Below the pieces are notes generated by a model, which did not search any database, was not told the origin of the DNA, and saw only the letters and a list, made by a program, of their open reading frames with translations. From contig JAGWYX010000079.1 of assembly GCA_018969165.1 (NCBI GenBank), positions 1-9,753 of the forward strand: DNA of 9,753 nucleotides. The letters are read 5' to 3'. The translations under genes were made by a program, and so were the position numbers. The DNA comes from Verrucomicrobiota bacterium. Its GTDB lineage: Bacteria > Verrucomicrobiota > Verrucomicrobiia > Limisphaerales > JAGWYX01. Each line of letters begins with the position of its first letter. The first letter of the stretch is position 1. Shown piece after piece: positions 1 to 6,050 of this stretch.

Positions 1-93
1 CGGCTGGGTCGTCCTCGACCAGCCGCAGCGCGCCTTGCGTTTCGGGCACGTGATACGCAGTCGCCGCGCTGCGGCTGGTCTTCGACCCAGCCG
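1..93. repeat. Pair of inverted palindromic units (REP/BIME-like)
   Basis: Two copies of one roughly 30-base unit face each other. Positions 17-32 are perfectly complementary to 65-80 (16 bp) and 1-11 to 83-93 (11 bp). The copies differ only in the short middle (12-16 against 81-82), and the central spacer is 33-64. Each unit is also a hairpin on its own: CGGCTGG at 1-7 pairs with CCAGCCG at 19-25, and GCGGCTGG at 71-78 pairs with CCAGCCGC at 87-94. In both hairpins the stem continues TCG/CGA past a single bulged base. Two inverted copies of a short palindrome with a conserved one-sided tail (GCAGCGCG) is the arrangement of bacterial interspersed mosaic elements. That it is repeated elsewhere in the genome is inference. 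The left end may be cut by the window edge. Confidence 0.6.
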
Positions 94-105
94 CGCTCTG
101 TTTTT
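71..105 (+). terminator. Possible intrinsic terminator of a gene left of the window
   Basis: An 8-bp perfect GC stem (71-78 with 87-94) is followed, six bases later, by five T residues at 101-105. The gap between stem and T-run is longer than in a classical Rho-independent terminator. The same hairpin is the right half of the inverted palindromic pair, so it may be a repeat that doubles as a terminator. The gene it would terminate is not visible. Confidence 0.3.
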
Positions 106-181
106 AAAGCACGGTCTGAGGCGCGCCTCGCCAGGGAAAAAATCATTTCCAGATGACCGGGGACGGCCTAAAAGCAGGGCG

Positions 182-877
182 ATGGAAACGACAGCCCCGG
201 CGCTGATTCCCGGCACGCTCTACCTGGTGGCCACGCCGATAGGCAACCTGGAGGACATCACGCTGCGGGCGTTGCGCACGCTCAAGGAGTGCGATGTGGT
301 CGCCGCCGAGGACACGCGCCGCACCGGCCGATTGCTCAGCCATTTCGGGATTCGCAAACCGCTGGTCAGTTGCTTCCAATTCAACGAAGCCCGGCGCAGC
401 GAGGAAATCCTCGAACGACTGCGGGGCGGTCAGACCGTGGCGTTGGTCACGGACGCCGGCAGCCCGGGGATCAGCGACCCGGGCGAGCGCGTGGTGCGGG
501 CGGCGGTGGTGGCGGGTCTGCGGGTCGAGCCGGTGCCGGGGGCGTGCGCGTTGGTGGCGGCGCTGACGGCCAGCGGGTTGCCGACCGACGAGTTTCATTT
601 TGTGGGATTCCTGCCGCACAAATCCGGGCAGCGTCGCCAGCGGTTGGCGGTCTTGGCTTCGGTGCGCGGGACGCTGGTGTTGTATGAATCGCCGCATCGG
701 ATGGAACGGTTGCTGCGGGAGTTGGCCGAACTGCTGCCGGAGCGGGAGGTGGTGCTGGGCCGGGAACTGACCAAGCGGTTCGAGGAGTTCGTGCGCGGCG
801 CACCGGCGGACTTACTGCAGCGGCTGCAGGCGCGGTCATGGCGCGGCGAGTTTGTCGTGCTGATCGGCGGCGCGTGA
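182..877 (+). CDS. rsmI: RsmI, 16S rRNA (cytidine-1402 2'-O) methyltransferase
   Basis: A cytosolic SAM-dependent methyltransferase of 231 residues. The family methylates the ribose of C1402 in the 16S rRNA decoding centre, working with RsmH. Family motifs appear in order: LYLVATPIGNLEDIT near the N-terminus, AEDTRRTGRLLSHF, the SAM-site segment LVTDAGSPGISDPG, PVPGACALVAALTASGLP, YESPHRM and GRELTKRFEEF, ending at GEFVVLIGG. The reading frame stays open back to position 35, but those codons run through the palindromic repeat and encode an arginine-rich stretch unlike the family. ATG at 182 puts the conserved block about ten residues in, with a weak purine-rich site (CAGGG) five bases or so upstream. 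E. coli RsmI has about 286 residues; this one stops after the catalytic domain and lacks the small C-terminal domain. It appears to be transcribed alone, with a 377-base gap downstream. Confidence 0.93.
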   Translation: METTAPALIPGTLYLVATPIGNLEDITLRALRTLKECDVVAAEDTRRTGRLLSHFGIRKPLVSCFQFNEARRSEEILERLRGGQTVALVTDAGSPGISDPGERVVRAAVVAGLRVEPVPGACALVAALTASGLPTDEFHFVGFLPHKSGQRRQRLAVLASVRGTLVLYESPHRMERLLRELAELLPEREVVLGRELTKRFEEFVRGAPADLLQRLQARSWRGEFVVLIGGA

Positions 878-1082
878 TTACCAGGCGGCTCGCCCTGAAT
901 CCCCCCAGCCTACGGGCCGCCAATTCGCATGAACATCGCCGCGGACGGCAGGGCGGGCGGTCCTAAGCCCGCCGCCACGGCGCGGTGAGGGCAGGGCGCC
1001 CGACCGATTCTCGGGCGTAATGCGCCACGAGTAACTCTTACTCGAGGCCGGATGGGAGGGGTGACGCGGCGATTTTATTTGC
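878..1082. other. Non-coding spacer with a cluster of hairpins
   Basis: No convincing gene lies here. Three perfect short inverted repeats follow one another: 952-958 with 967-973 (GGCGGGC/GCCCGCC, 8-base loop), 997-1003 with 1011-1017 (CGCCCGA/TCGGGCG, 7-base loop) and 1028-1034 with 1038-1044 (CGAGTAA/TTACTCG, 3-base loop). None is followed by a T-run on the plus strand, so they are not classical terminators of rsmI, though the first could stall or protect the rsmI transcript end. Base use becomes A/T-richer from about 1070, where the promoter region of the next gene begins. A minus-strand reading frame of 127 codons crosses the whole spacer but overlaps both flanking genes and resembles no family I know. 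Confidence 0.5.
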
Positions 1083-1110
1083 TTGTCAACGAATTGTTTC
1101 AGTTCATAGT
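1083..1110 (+). promoter_or_regulatory. Candidate sigma70-type promoter of the RRM gene
   Basis: TTGTCA at 1083-1088 (five of six bases match TTGACA) is separated by 16 bases from CATAGT at 1105-1110 (four of six match TATAAT). It lies in the only locally A/T-rich stretch between rsmI and the RRM gene. Transcription would start near 1117, giving a leader of about 140 bases. An 8-bp inverted repeat, TCAACGAA at 1086-1093 and TTCGTTGA at 1129-1136, brackets the -10 region and could be an operator. This is a consensus match only. Confidence 0.4.
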
Positions 1111-1116
1111 GCGGCG

Positions 1117-1254
1117 CGTCCGATGCAGTTCGTTGAGTGAGACGGTGATTGTCAGACAGTTGCTGATACAGCGGTGACGATTGAAACTCCGGAGGGGGAA
1201 CGCCCACCAACACAACGCAGAGCGGAACGACTAACCAGCAATCAAGCATAAGGT
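1117..1254 (+). promoter_or_regulatory. Long 5' leader of the RRM gene
   Basis: About 140 untranslated bases separate the candidate promoter from the start codon. The leader has a purine-rich run GGAGGGGGAA at 1191-1200 that looks like a strong Shine-Dalgarno site but lies about 55 bases before the ATG, with no ATG, GTG or TTG in between. Its first bases belong to a self-complementary CTCCGGAG at 1187-1194. Next to the real start there is only AAGG, one base from the ATG. I recognise no known riboswitch or thermometer. The extent depends on the promoter call. Confidence 0.35.
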
Positions 1255-1563
1255 ATGGCAACCAAACTGTTCGTCGGCAACCTCGTCTATAGCGCGACTG
1301 AAAACGACCTGCAGGATTACTTCGGGCAGGCGGGCACGGTAGTGTCGGTCAACATCATGTTGGATCGGAACACCGGGCGTTCGCGCGGGTTCGCCTTCGT
1401 GGAGATGAGTTCGGATGAGGACGCCAAGAAGGCGATCACCATGTTCCACCAGAAGGACTTTCAGGGCCGCGCCCTGACGGTCAACGAGGCCCGGCCACGG
1501 GAGGATCGCCCATACGGTGGCGGTGGTGGACGCGGCGGTGGCGATTACCGCGCGCGGCACTAA
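1255..1563 (+). CDS. RRM-domain RNA-binding protein with glycine-rich tail
   Basis: A 102-residue single-domain RNA-binding protein. Residues 3-78 form one RNA recognition motif: RNP2 is LFVGNL (5-10) and RNP1 is RGFAFVEM (44-51), with the two aromatic RNP1 residues used for base stacking both present (Phe46, Phe48). A short low-complexity tail rich in Gly and Arg (about 83-102) follows, as in the small Rbp proteins of cyanobacteria and other bacteria, some of which are cold-induced. The RNA targets cannot be read from sequence. ATG at 1255 fits the family start exactly (MATKLFVGNL). The gene stands alone behind a candidate promoter and a long leader, and it converges with the minus-strand operon whose last stop is 108 bases away. 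Post-transcriptional control through the leader is possible but is inference. Family assignment is secure; the exact role is open. Confidence 0.93.
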   Translation: MATKLFVGNLVYSATENDLQDYFGQAGTVVSVNIMLDRNTGRSRGFAFVEMSSDEDAKKAITMFHQKDFQGRALTVNEARPREDRPYGGGGGRGGGDYRARH

Positions 1564-1579
1564 GCGCCCTTTACCCTTC

Positions 1580-1621
1580 GGACGGCGGCAGACCGTCCCC
1601 CGCTCTCCTGCCAGGGGAGCG
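1580..1621 (+). terminator. Hairpins between convergent genes, possible RRM-gene terminator
   Basis: Two stem-loops sit just after the RRM stop codon: GGACGG/CCGTCC (1580-1585 with 1593-1598) and a longer one of 1601-1609 with 1613-1621, nine pairs around a 3-base loop. In the second stem one pair is T:G on the plus strand and would be an A:C mismatch on the minus strand, so it folds better as plus-strand RNA. No T-run follows, so efficient intrinsic termination is doubtful. Confidence 0.3.
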
Positions 1622-1671
1622 ACACAGGCGCCCCACTGACGGGATGGGTGCAGCCTTGGCGGGTGGCCTCT

Positions 1672-3051
1672 TCACACGAACTTCCCCGGGTTCAGTACCC
1701 CTCGCGGGTCCAGGGCGCGTTTGACCTGGTGATGTAAGGCCTGGACGGCCGGCCCGACCGCCAGCGGCCACCAGCGCTGCTTGGCCAGCCCGATGCCGTG
1801 CTCGCCCGTAATCACGCCGCCCCAGCCGAGCACCTTTTGGAATAGCGCGTCCAGGACCTCTTGTTGACGGCGAGCCAGGTCCGGCTGGTTCGGATCCACC
1901 ATGACGTTGACGTGGATGTTGCCGTCGCCGGCGTGCCCGAAGCAAGCGACCGGCAGCCCGTAGCGGCGTTCGAGGCCGGCGGTGAACTGGAACAAGTCCT
2001 CCAGCCGACCGCGCGGGACCACGATATCCTCATTGAGCTTGGTCAGGCCGGTGTCCCGCAGCGCGTAGGAGAACTCGCGGCGCAGTTTCCAAAATGCCTC
2101 GCACTGGCGGGCGCCAAACCCCCGCTGCACAAAGCGCGGCCGGGAGCGGCGCAGCAGGCGCTCGAGCTGCCCCAGCTCGCCCCGGACCGAGCGTTCTTGC
2201 CCGTCCAACTCGAGGATCAAGTGGGCCTGGCAACCTGCCAGCCGCCGGCTGCCGGTCCGTCTCCGTGCCGCCGCCAGCGTGAAGGCGTCGGCGACCTCGA
2301 CGGCACAGGGTAGGAATCCGCCCGCAAACACGGCCTGGATGGCGTGTACCGCGGCGGGCATCGAGGCGAACCCGGCGGCCAGGCAGCCGCGGAATGGGGG
2401 CAGCGGCAGCAACTTCAGCGTGGCCTCCGTCACCACCCCCAGCAGGCCTTCGGAGCCGACGAACAGGCGGCTTAATTCGAAGCCGGTCTTGTTCTTGTGC
2501 GTCCGGCCGCCCAGCCGCACGACCGTGCCGTCGGCCAACACGACCTCCAGGCCCAGGACGTAATCGCGCGTCACGCCGTATTTCAGGCAGCGCGGTCCCC
2601 CGGCATTGGTGGCGATGTTGCCGCCGATGCTACAGTCGGCGCGGCTGGCCGGGTCGGGCGGGTAGTAGAGGCCGCGTTGCTCGACCGCCTCCTGGAGGTC
2701 CTGCGTCTTCACCCCCGGTTGCACCACCGCAACGAAATCGACAGGGTTGATTTCCTTGACGCGGTTCATGCGCGCCAACGACAGGACAATCCCGCCCCGG
2801 ACCGGGACGCAGCCGCCGACGTAACCGTGGCCGGCGCCGCGGGCGGTGACCGGGATGCCCAGGTGGTTGGCGAGGCGCAGGACCGCGGCGACGGAGCGCG
2901 TGCCGCGGGGCAAGGCCACGGCATCAGGGGTGGCGCGGGCGAACCACTTGTCGCCGGCGTGCCGTTGGCGCGCCGCCAGGTCCAACCGGAACTCGCCGTC
3001 CGGGAGTTGCGTCTGCAGCCGCGCCAGCGCGGCGGCGTGGCCAGACTTCAT
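1672..3051 (-). CDS. FAD-linked oxidase, GlcD / D-lactate dehydrogenase type
   Basis: A 459-residue flavoenzyme of the family that oxidises 2-hydroxy acids (glycolate, D-lactate, D-2-hydroxyglutarate) to 2-oxo acids. The N-terminal FAD-binding domain (about 42-215) contains RGAGHGYVGG (71-80), DPASRADCSIGGNIATNAGG (133-152) and FVGSEGLLGVVTEA (197-210). The C-terminal oxidase domain contains NEDIVVPR (340-347), HAGDGNIHVNV (373-383), GEHGIGLAK (416-424) and the ending LNPGK. Length is normal for the family (450-500). The glycine loop carries His75 and Tyr77 where many relatives have Thr and Leu. The substrate cannot be decided from sequence, and no iron-sulfur partner (GlcF) is adjacent, so the electron acceptor is unknown. 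The ATG overlaps the upstream DUF2007 stop as ATGA, which indicates translational coupling and makes this the last gene of the operon. No signal peptide is seen. Confidence 0.9.
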   Translation of the reverse strand: MKSGHAAALARLQTQLPDGEFRLDLAARQRHAGDKWFARATPDAVALPRGTRSVAAVLRLANHLGIPVTARGAGHGYVGGCVPVRGGIVLSLARMNRVKEINPVDFVAVVQPGVKTQDLQEAVEQRGLYYPPDPASRADCSIGGNIATNAGGPRCLKYGVTRDYVLGLEVVLADGTVVRLGGRTHKNKTGFELSRLFVGSEGLLGVVTEATLKLLPLPPFRGCLAAGFASMPAAVHAIQAVFAGGFLPCAVEVADAFTLAAARRRTGSRRLAGCQAHLILELDGQERSVRGELGQLERLLRRSRPRFVQRGFGARQCEAFWKLRREFSYALRDTGLTKLNEDIVVPRGRLEDLFQFTAGLERRYGLPVACFGHAGDGNIHVNVMVDPNQPDLARRQQEVLDALFQKVLGWGGVITGEHGIGLAKQRWWPLAVGPAVQALHHQVKRALDPRGVLNPGKFV

Positions 3052-3269
3052 GCGCCTTCGGTGTCCTTGGAGGCGATCAAGGCCCGGGCCTCCTCGGCAA
3101 CGTCCTCCGGCACCTGCACCCGCACGCCGCCGGTGGTGAGGGTCGAGCCCAGGGCCAAGCCGGCCAGTTCATGGGTGAGGTTGACGCATAGCCCGGCGGC
3201 CTCGAGGCGCGAGCGGACCAATTCCGCCTCGGCCGGGTTGAAGACCCGCGCTACGGTGACCCACGTCAT
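3048..3269 (-). CDS. DUF2007-family small protein
   Basis: A 73-residue protein beginning MTWVTVARVFNPAEAELVRS, which matches the pattern of DUF2007 (annotated in databases as a putative signal transducing protein, with a ferredoxin-like fold). Visible features are the opening strand, the helix NPAEAELVRSRLEAAG (11-26), a middle region VNLTHELAGLAL, and a final strand plus helix VRVQVPEDVAEEARALI (49-65). The frame is open up to 3332, but that extension is arginine-rich and would overlap the PIN-TRAM gene. ATG at 3269 gives the family start and leaves a 31-base gap containing GGAGG at 3285-3289, about 15 bases from the start. The stop overlaps the ATG of the FAD-linked oxidase (ATGA). No biochemical function is established for the family. 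The gene is certain from context and pattern; its role is unknown. Confidence 0.82.
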   Translation of the reverse strand: MTWVTVARVFNPAEAELVRSRLEAAGLCVNLTHELAGLALGSTLTTGGVRVQVPEDVAEEARALIASKDTEGA

Positions 3270-3300
3270 GGCTATACGATGCCGCCTCCGTCGCCGGAAT

Positions 3301-4317
3301 TCAAGCCGGGACTGGCGATTTGGGGTCGGCAAAGATGATGATCCCGGCCCCGGTTTGCAGCAGGCTGAGCACCTGGACCTCGATCTGCTGGCCGATCAGG
3401 CCCTGGGCCTGGTTGACCACGACCATGGTGCCATCGCCCAGATAGCCGATGCCCTGGCCCTTGTCCCGGCCTTCGCGCACGATCTTCAGGTTGAGCGTTT
3501 CCCCCGGCAGGATCACCGGCTTCATCGCCTTGGCCAGCTCGTTGAGGTTGATGCACTGGACGGACTGGAGTTCGGCGATCTTGCCCAGGTTATAATCGTT
3601 GGTAATCAGCTTGGCTCCCAGCACCCGGGCCAGTTGCACCAGCTTGGCGTCCACCTCCTGGGTCTCCGGGAAATCGCCTTCGTGGATTTTGACCTCGTTG
3701 CGGGTGTTGTGCTGGATGCGGCCGAGCATTTCGAGTCCGCGCCGGCCGCGCGCGCGGCGGATGGGATCGCTGGAATCGGCGATCAATTGCAGTTCGCGCA
3801 GCACGAAGCGCGGCACCACCACGACGCCCTCCAGGAAGTTGGCCTCGATCAGGTCGGCGATCCGGCCGTCGATGATGACGTTGGTGTCCAGCACCAGGAG
3901 GTTGGTGGGTTTACCTTCGGAGGCGAAGCGGACGTAGGGGATGATGAGGGAGAAATCCTCCTTGTTGCTGCGCATGGCCAGGATCATGCCGATGTAGCTG
4001 AAGGCGACGAAGAGCGAGAGTCGGATCAGCCACCGGGTGGGGGCCTCCTGCGAGCCCACAAACAGGAATAACTCGGAGCGGTCAATCAGCCAGGCCACGA
4101 CCGCCCCGAGCATGAGGCCGAACGTGGCGGCGGAAAAGGCGCGCAGCGAAAACCCCTTGAGCATCTCGTCGATGGCGATCAGCAAGCCGCCAAAGCCGAA
4201 CCCGATCATCACCCCGTAGATGCCGTTGCTGATGAGGTCGGGCGCCACCTGGCTGATCGCGTAGCCGGCCAGGATGCACAGGGACAGGAACAGGATGCGG
4301 AGGACCCAAAGCGACAT
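3301..4317 (-). CDS. YacL-like membrane protein with PIN and TRAM domains
   Basis: A 338-residue protein with the architecture of Bacillus YacL. Four hydrophobic segments (about 4-22, 33-50, 60-78, 97-115) anchor it in the inner membrane. A cytosolic PIN nuclease domain (about 138-260) follows, then a TRAM nucleic-acid-binding domain (about 268-330). The PIN metal-binding acidic residues appear present: Asp144 in LVLDTNVIIDGRI, Glu175 in RFVLRELQLI, Asp223 in EVDAKL and Asp241 in ITNDYNL. The domain set suggests a membrane-tethered RNase or RNA-binding protein; no substrate is established. It is not a typical toxin-antitoxin PIN, being long, membrane-bound and without an adjacent antitoxin. 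The ATG lies three bases after the mlaD stop with no clear ribosome binding site, so translation probably depends on coupling. Domain assignment is strong; physiological role is open. Confidence 0.9.
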   Translation of the reverse strand: MSLWVLRILFLSLCILAGYAISQVAPDLISNGIYGVMIGFGFGGLLIAIDEMLKGFSLRAFSAATFGLMLGAVVAWLIDRSELFLFVGSQEAPTRWLIRLSLFVAFSYIGMILAMRSNKEDFSLIIPYVRFASEGKPTNLLVLDTNVIIDGRIADLIEANFLEGVVVVPRFVLRELQLIADSSDPIRRARGRRGLEMLGRIQHNTRNEVKIHEGDFPETQEVDAKLVQLARVLGAKLITNDYNLGKIAELQSVQCINLNELAKAMKPVILPGETLNLKIVREGRDKGQGIGYLGDGTMVVVNQAQGLIGQQIEVQVLSLLQTGAGIIIFADPKSPVPA

Positions 4318-4320
4318 AGA

Positions 4321-5298
4321 TCAAGGGGGGAACGGCTCGGTGGGCCGGCGGATGACGGTGGACCGGTGTTTGGGGAGCCGGGGTTTATAGAGCAACCCGA
4401 ATTTATTCAGGTTGCTGCTGAGCACGGTAAAGTTGCTGGCCATCAGCGACAGATCAGCCTTGAGTTGTTCGTTGTTCAGCAGGCTGCCGGCCAGGCCCTT
4501 CCCAGCCTGCAGTGCTTGCAGCATGTTATCGGCCCGCTGCGTCGCCGATTCAACATTTTTAACGGCCCGGTCGATGGCCTCCCGGTTGGTCGCCACGACC
4601 TGCTGCAGTTGGCCCGTGACCCGCTGGATTTCCGCGGAGAAGGCCGTCAGGTTGCTGACCGTGGCGTTCACGCCGGGGGTGTTGGTCAACAGCAAGGCAT
4701 CCACACCGTCCAGCGTGGCCAGCGACCGGTCCGACAGCCGCCGGAAGTTGGTCACCGTGATCGCCAGGTTCGTCAGTGTCTGCTCGGACAGAAACGTGGT
4801 GTCGATGCGCGAGACCGCCTCGTTGAGTTTGGCGGCGGTCTCGTCCACGCGCTTGATCAGGCCGGCGGCCGAGCGGGCGACTTCCTGGAGGTTGAACGGT
4901 TCTTCGCAGGCGACTTCTTCGCCCGGTTTGAGCAATTCGGGGACCTGAATTGCCCGCGGCAGGATCGAGATGTACTGGTCGCCCAGGAAGCCGGCCTGCT
5001 CGATCACGAAACGGGCGTCCCGGTGAACGGGGTAGCGGCTGAGCACCTCGATGAACACCACTACCGAGCGGCCGTCCGGATTCAGCTCGGCCCGGGCCAC
5101 GTTGCCGACCGGGACGCCGGCCATCAGGACCACCGCGCCGGCCTTGATCCCGCCCACGTTGGTCGTGCGCAACCGCAACTCGTACGTGGATTTGAACAGG
5201 GTCCAGCCTTTGGAGAACTCGATCACCAGCGTGCCCAGCAGGACCAGGCAGACCAGGACAAACAAACCCACTTTCCATTCCAGACGCGATTGGCTCAT
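4321..5298 (-). CDS. mlaD: MlaD-type MCE lipid-transport protein
   Basis: The substrate-binding subunit of an MCE-type lipid ABC transporter, anchored in the inner membrane and facing the periplasm. A single N-terminal membrane helix (about 9-27) precedes one MCE domain (about 38-116), recognisable by YELRLRTTNVGGIKAGAVV, MAGVPVGNV and FLGDQYISI. A long, mostly helical region (about 135-300) follows, ending near NLNKFGLLYKP. At 325 residues it is much longer than E. coli MlaD (183), as is usual for MCE proteins outside the proteobacterial Mla type; in relatives the helical region can form a tube or needle on the hexameric ring. ATG at 5298 is two bases past the mlaF stop, with GGAG about ten bases upstream. 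A TTG at 5304 in the same frame, overlapping that stop, is an alternative that adds two residues. The proline-rich end lies over a palindrome-like sequence. Confidence 0.92.
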   Translation of the reverse strand: MSQSRLEWKVGLFVLVCLVLLGTLVIEFSKGWTLFKSTYELRLRTTNVGGIKAGAVVLMAGVPVGNVARAELNPDGRSVVVFIEVLSRYPVHRDARFVIEQAGFLGDQYISILPRAIQVPELLKPGEEVACEEPFNLQEVARSAAGLIKRVDETAAKLNEAVSRIDTTFLSEQTLTNLAITVTNFRRLSDRSLATLDGVDALLLTNTPGVNATVSNLTAFSAEIQRVTGQLQQVVATNREAIDRAVKNVESATQRADNMLQALQAGKGLAGSLLNNEQLKADLSLMASNFTVLSSNLNKFGLLYKPRLPKHRSTVIRRPTEPFPP

Positions 5299-5300
5299 AG

Positions 5301-6050
5301 TCAATTGACTCCAGGGATCCGGGGATCGGCCACCCCGTTGACAAATCGTTGCACCACCGGGTCGGTGGACGCGAACAATTCGTCGGGGGTGGCGCTGGTA
5401 TGAATTCGTCCTTCGTGCAGCATCAGGATGCGCTGGCCGATCCGGCGGGCGCTGCGCATATCGTGGGTGACCGCCACCGAGGTCACGTCCAGCCGCTCGG
5501 TCAGCCGCACGATCAACTGGTCGATGCTATCGGCCACGATCGGGTCCAAGCCGGTCGTGGGCTCGTCGTAGAGCACGATCTGTGGCCGGTAAATGATGGC
5601 GCGGGCCAGCCCGACCCGTTTACGCATGCCCCCCGAAAGTTCCGCGGGTTTCTTGTCCTGCGTGCCCGCCAGGTCCACCATTTCCAGCGCCTCGGCGACG
5701 CGGCGGGTGATTTGCGCCTGCGGCAGATCCCCCTCCCGACGCAGCACAAACCCGACGTTCTCCGCCACCGTCAGCGAGTCGAACAACGCCGCTCCCTGGA
5801 AGAGCATGCCGAATTTCCGGCGCACCACCAGCAATTGCCGCTCGTTCATCCGGCCCAGGCTTTGACCGTCAATCAACACCTCGCCGGCATCCGGCGTCAA
5901 CAAGCCGATCAGGTGCTTGAGCAGGATGCTCTTGCCGCCGCCGCTCCGGCCAATGACCACCACCGACTCCCCGCGCTCGATCCGCAGCGTGACCCCCGCC
6001 AGCACCCGGTTCGGCCCGAAGCTCTTTTCCAGGTTCCGCACCTCGATCAT
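5301..6050 (-). CDS. mlaF: MlaF-type ABC transporter ATPase
   Basis: The cytosolic ATP-hydrolysing subunit of the MlaEFD lipid transporter, 249 residues, normal for the family. All ABC motifs are present: Walker A GRSGGGKS (34-41), Q-loop Gln85 in GMLFQGAALF, signature LSGGM (138-142), Walker B IVLYDEP (158-164) with catalytic Glu163, D-loop TGLD (166-169) and switch His196 in VTHDM. The sequence GAALFDSLTVAENVGF and the signature followed by RKRVGLARAI are characteristic of MlaF/Mkl ATPases rather than general importers. The gene overlaps the end of mlaE by four bases (ATGA) and runs directly into mlaD, so the subunits are probably translated in coupled fashion. Nothing is missing or truncated. 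Direction of transport cannot be told from this protein. Confidence 0.95.
   Translation of the reverse strand: MIEVRNLEKSFGPNRVLAGVTLRIERGESVVVIGRSGGGKSILLKHLIGLLTPDAGEVLIDGQSLGRMNERQLLVVRRKFGMLFQGAALFDSLTVAENVGFVLRREGDLPQAQITRRVAEALEMVDLAGTQDKKPAELSGGMRKRVGLARAIIYRPQIVLYDEPTTGLDPIVADSIDQLIVRLTERLDVTSVAVTHDMRSARRIGQRILMLHEGRIHTSATPDELFASTDPVVQRFVNGVADPRIPGVN

Noticed and set aside
118..129. 12-bp perfect palindrome GAGGCGCGCCTC before rsmI
   Set aside because: With no loop it cannot form a stable RNA hairpin, and a GC palindrome of this size is not remarkable in GC-rich DNA; kept only as a note.
35..181. Upstream extension of rsmI by 49 codons
   Set aside because: It would translate the palindromic repeat and adds arginine-rich sequence not found in RsmI; ATG at 182 fits the family start.
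878..1261. A 127-codon minus-strand frame spanning the rsmI-RRM spacer
   Set aside because: Its start overlaps the RRM start codon and it ends against rsmI, running through the RRM promoter and three hairpins. The hydrophobic N-terminus is suggestive of a signal peptide but the rest is low-complexity and matches no family I know.
2497..4071. A 524-codon open frame on the plus strand
   Set aside because: It is antisense to the FAD-linked oxidase, DUF2007 and PIN-TRAM genes and crosses their boundaries, with no recognisable motif.
3301..4317. PIN protein as a toxin of a toxin-antitoxin pair
   Set aside because: It has four membrane segments, a TRAM domain and YacL-like length, and no adjacent small antitoxin; the neighbouring DUF2007 protein is not an antitoxin family.
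4366..5403. A 345-codon plus-strand frame, and a similar one at 6065-7156
   Set aside because: Both are antisense shadows of the mla genes, rich in His, Gln, Arg and Asp, without domains or ribosome binding sites.
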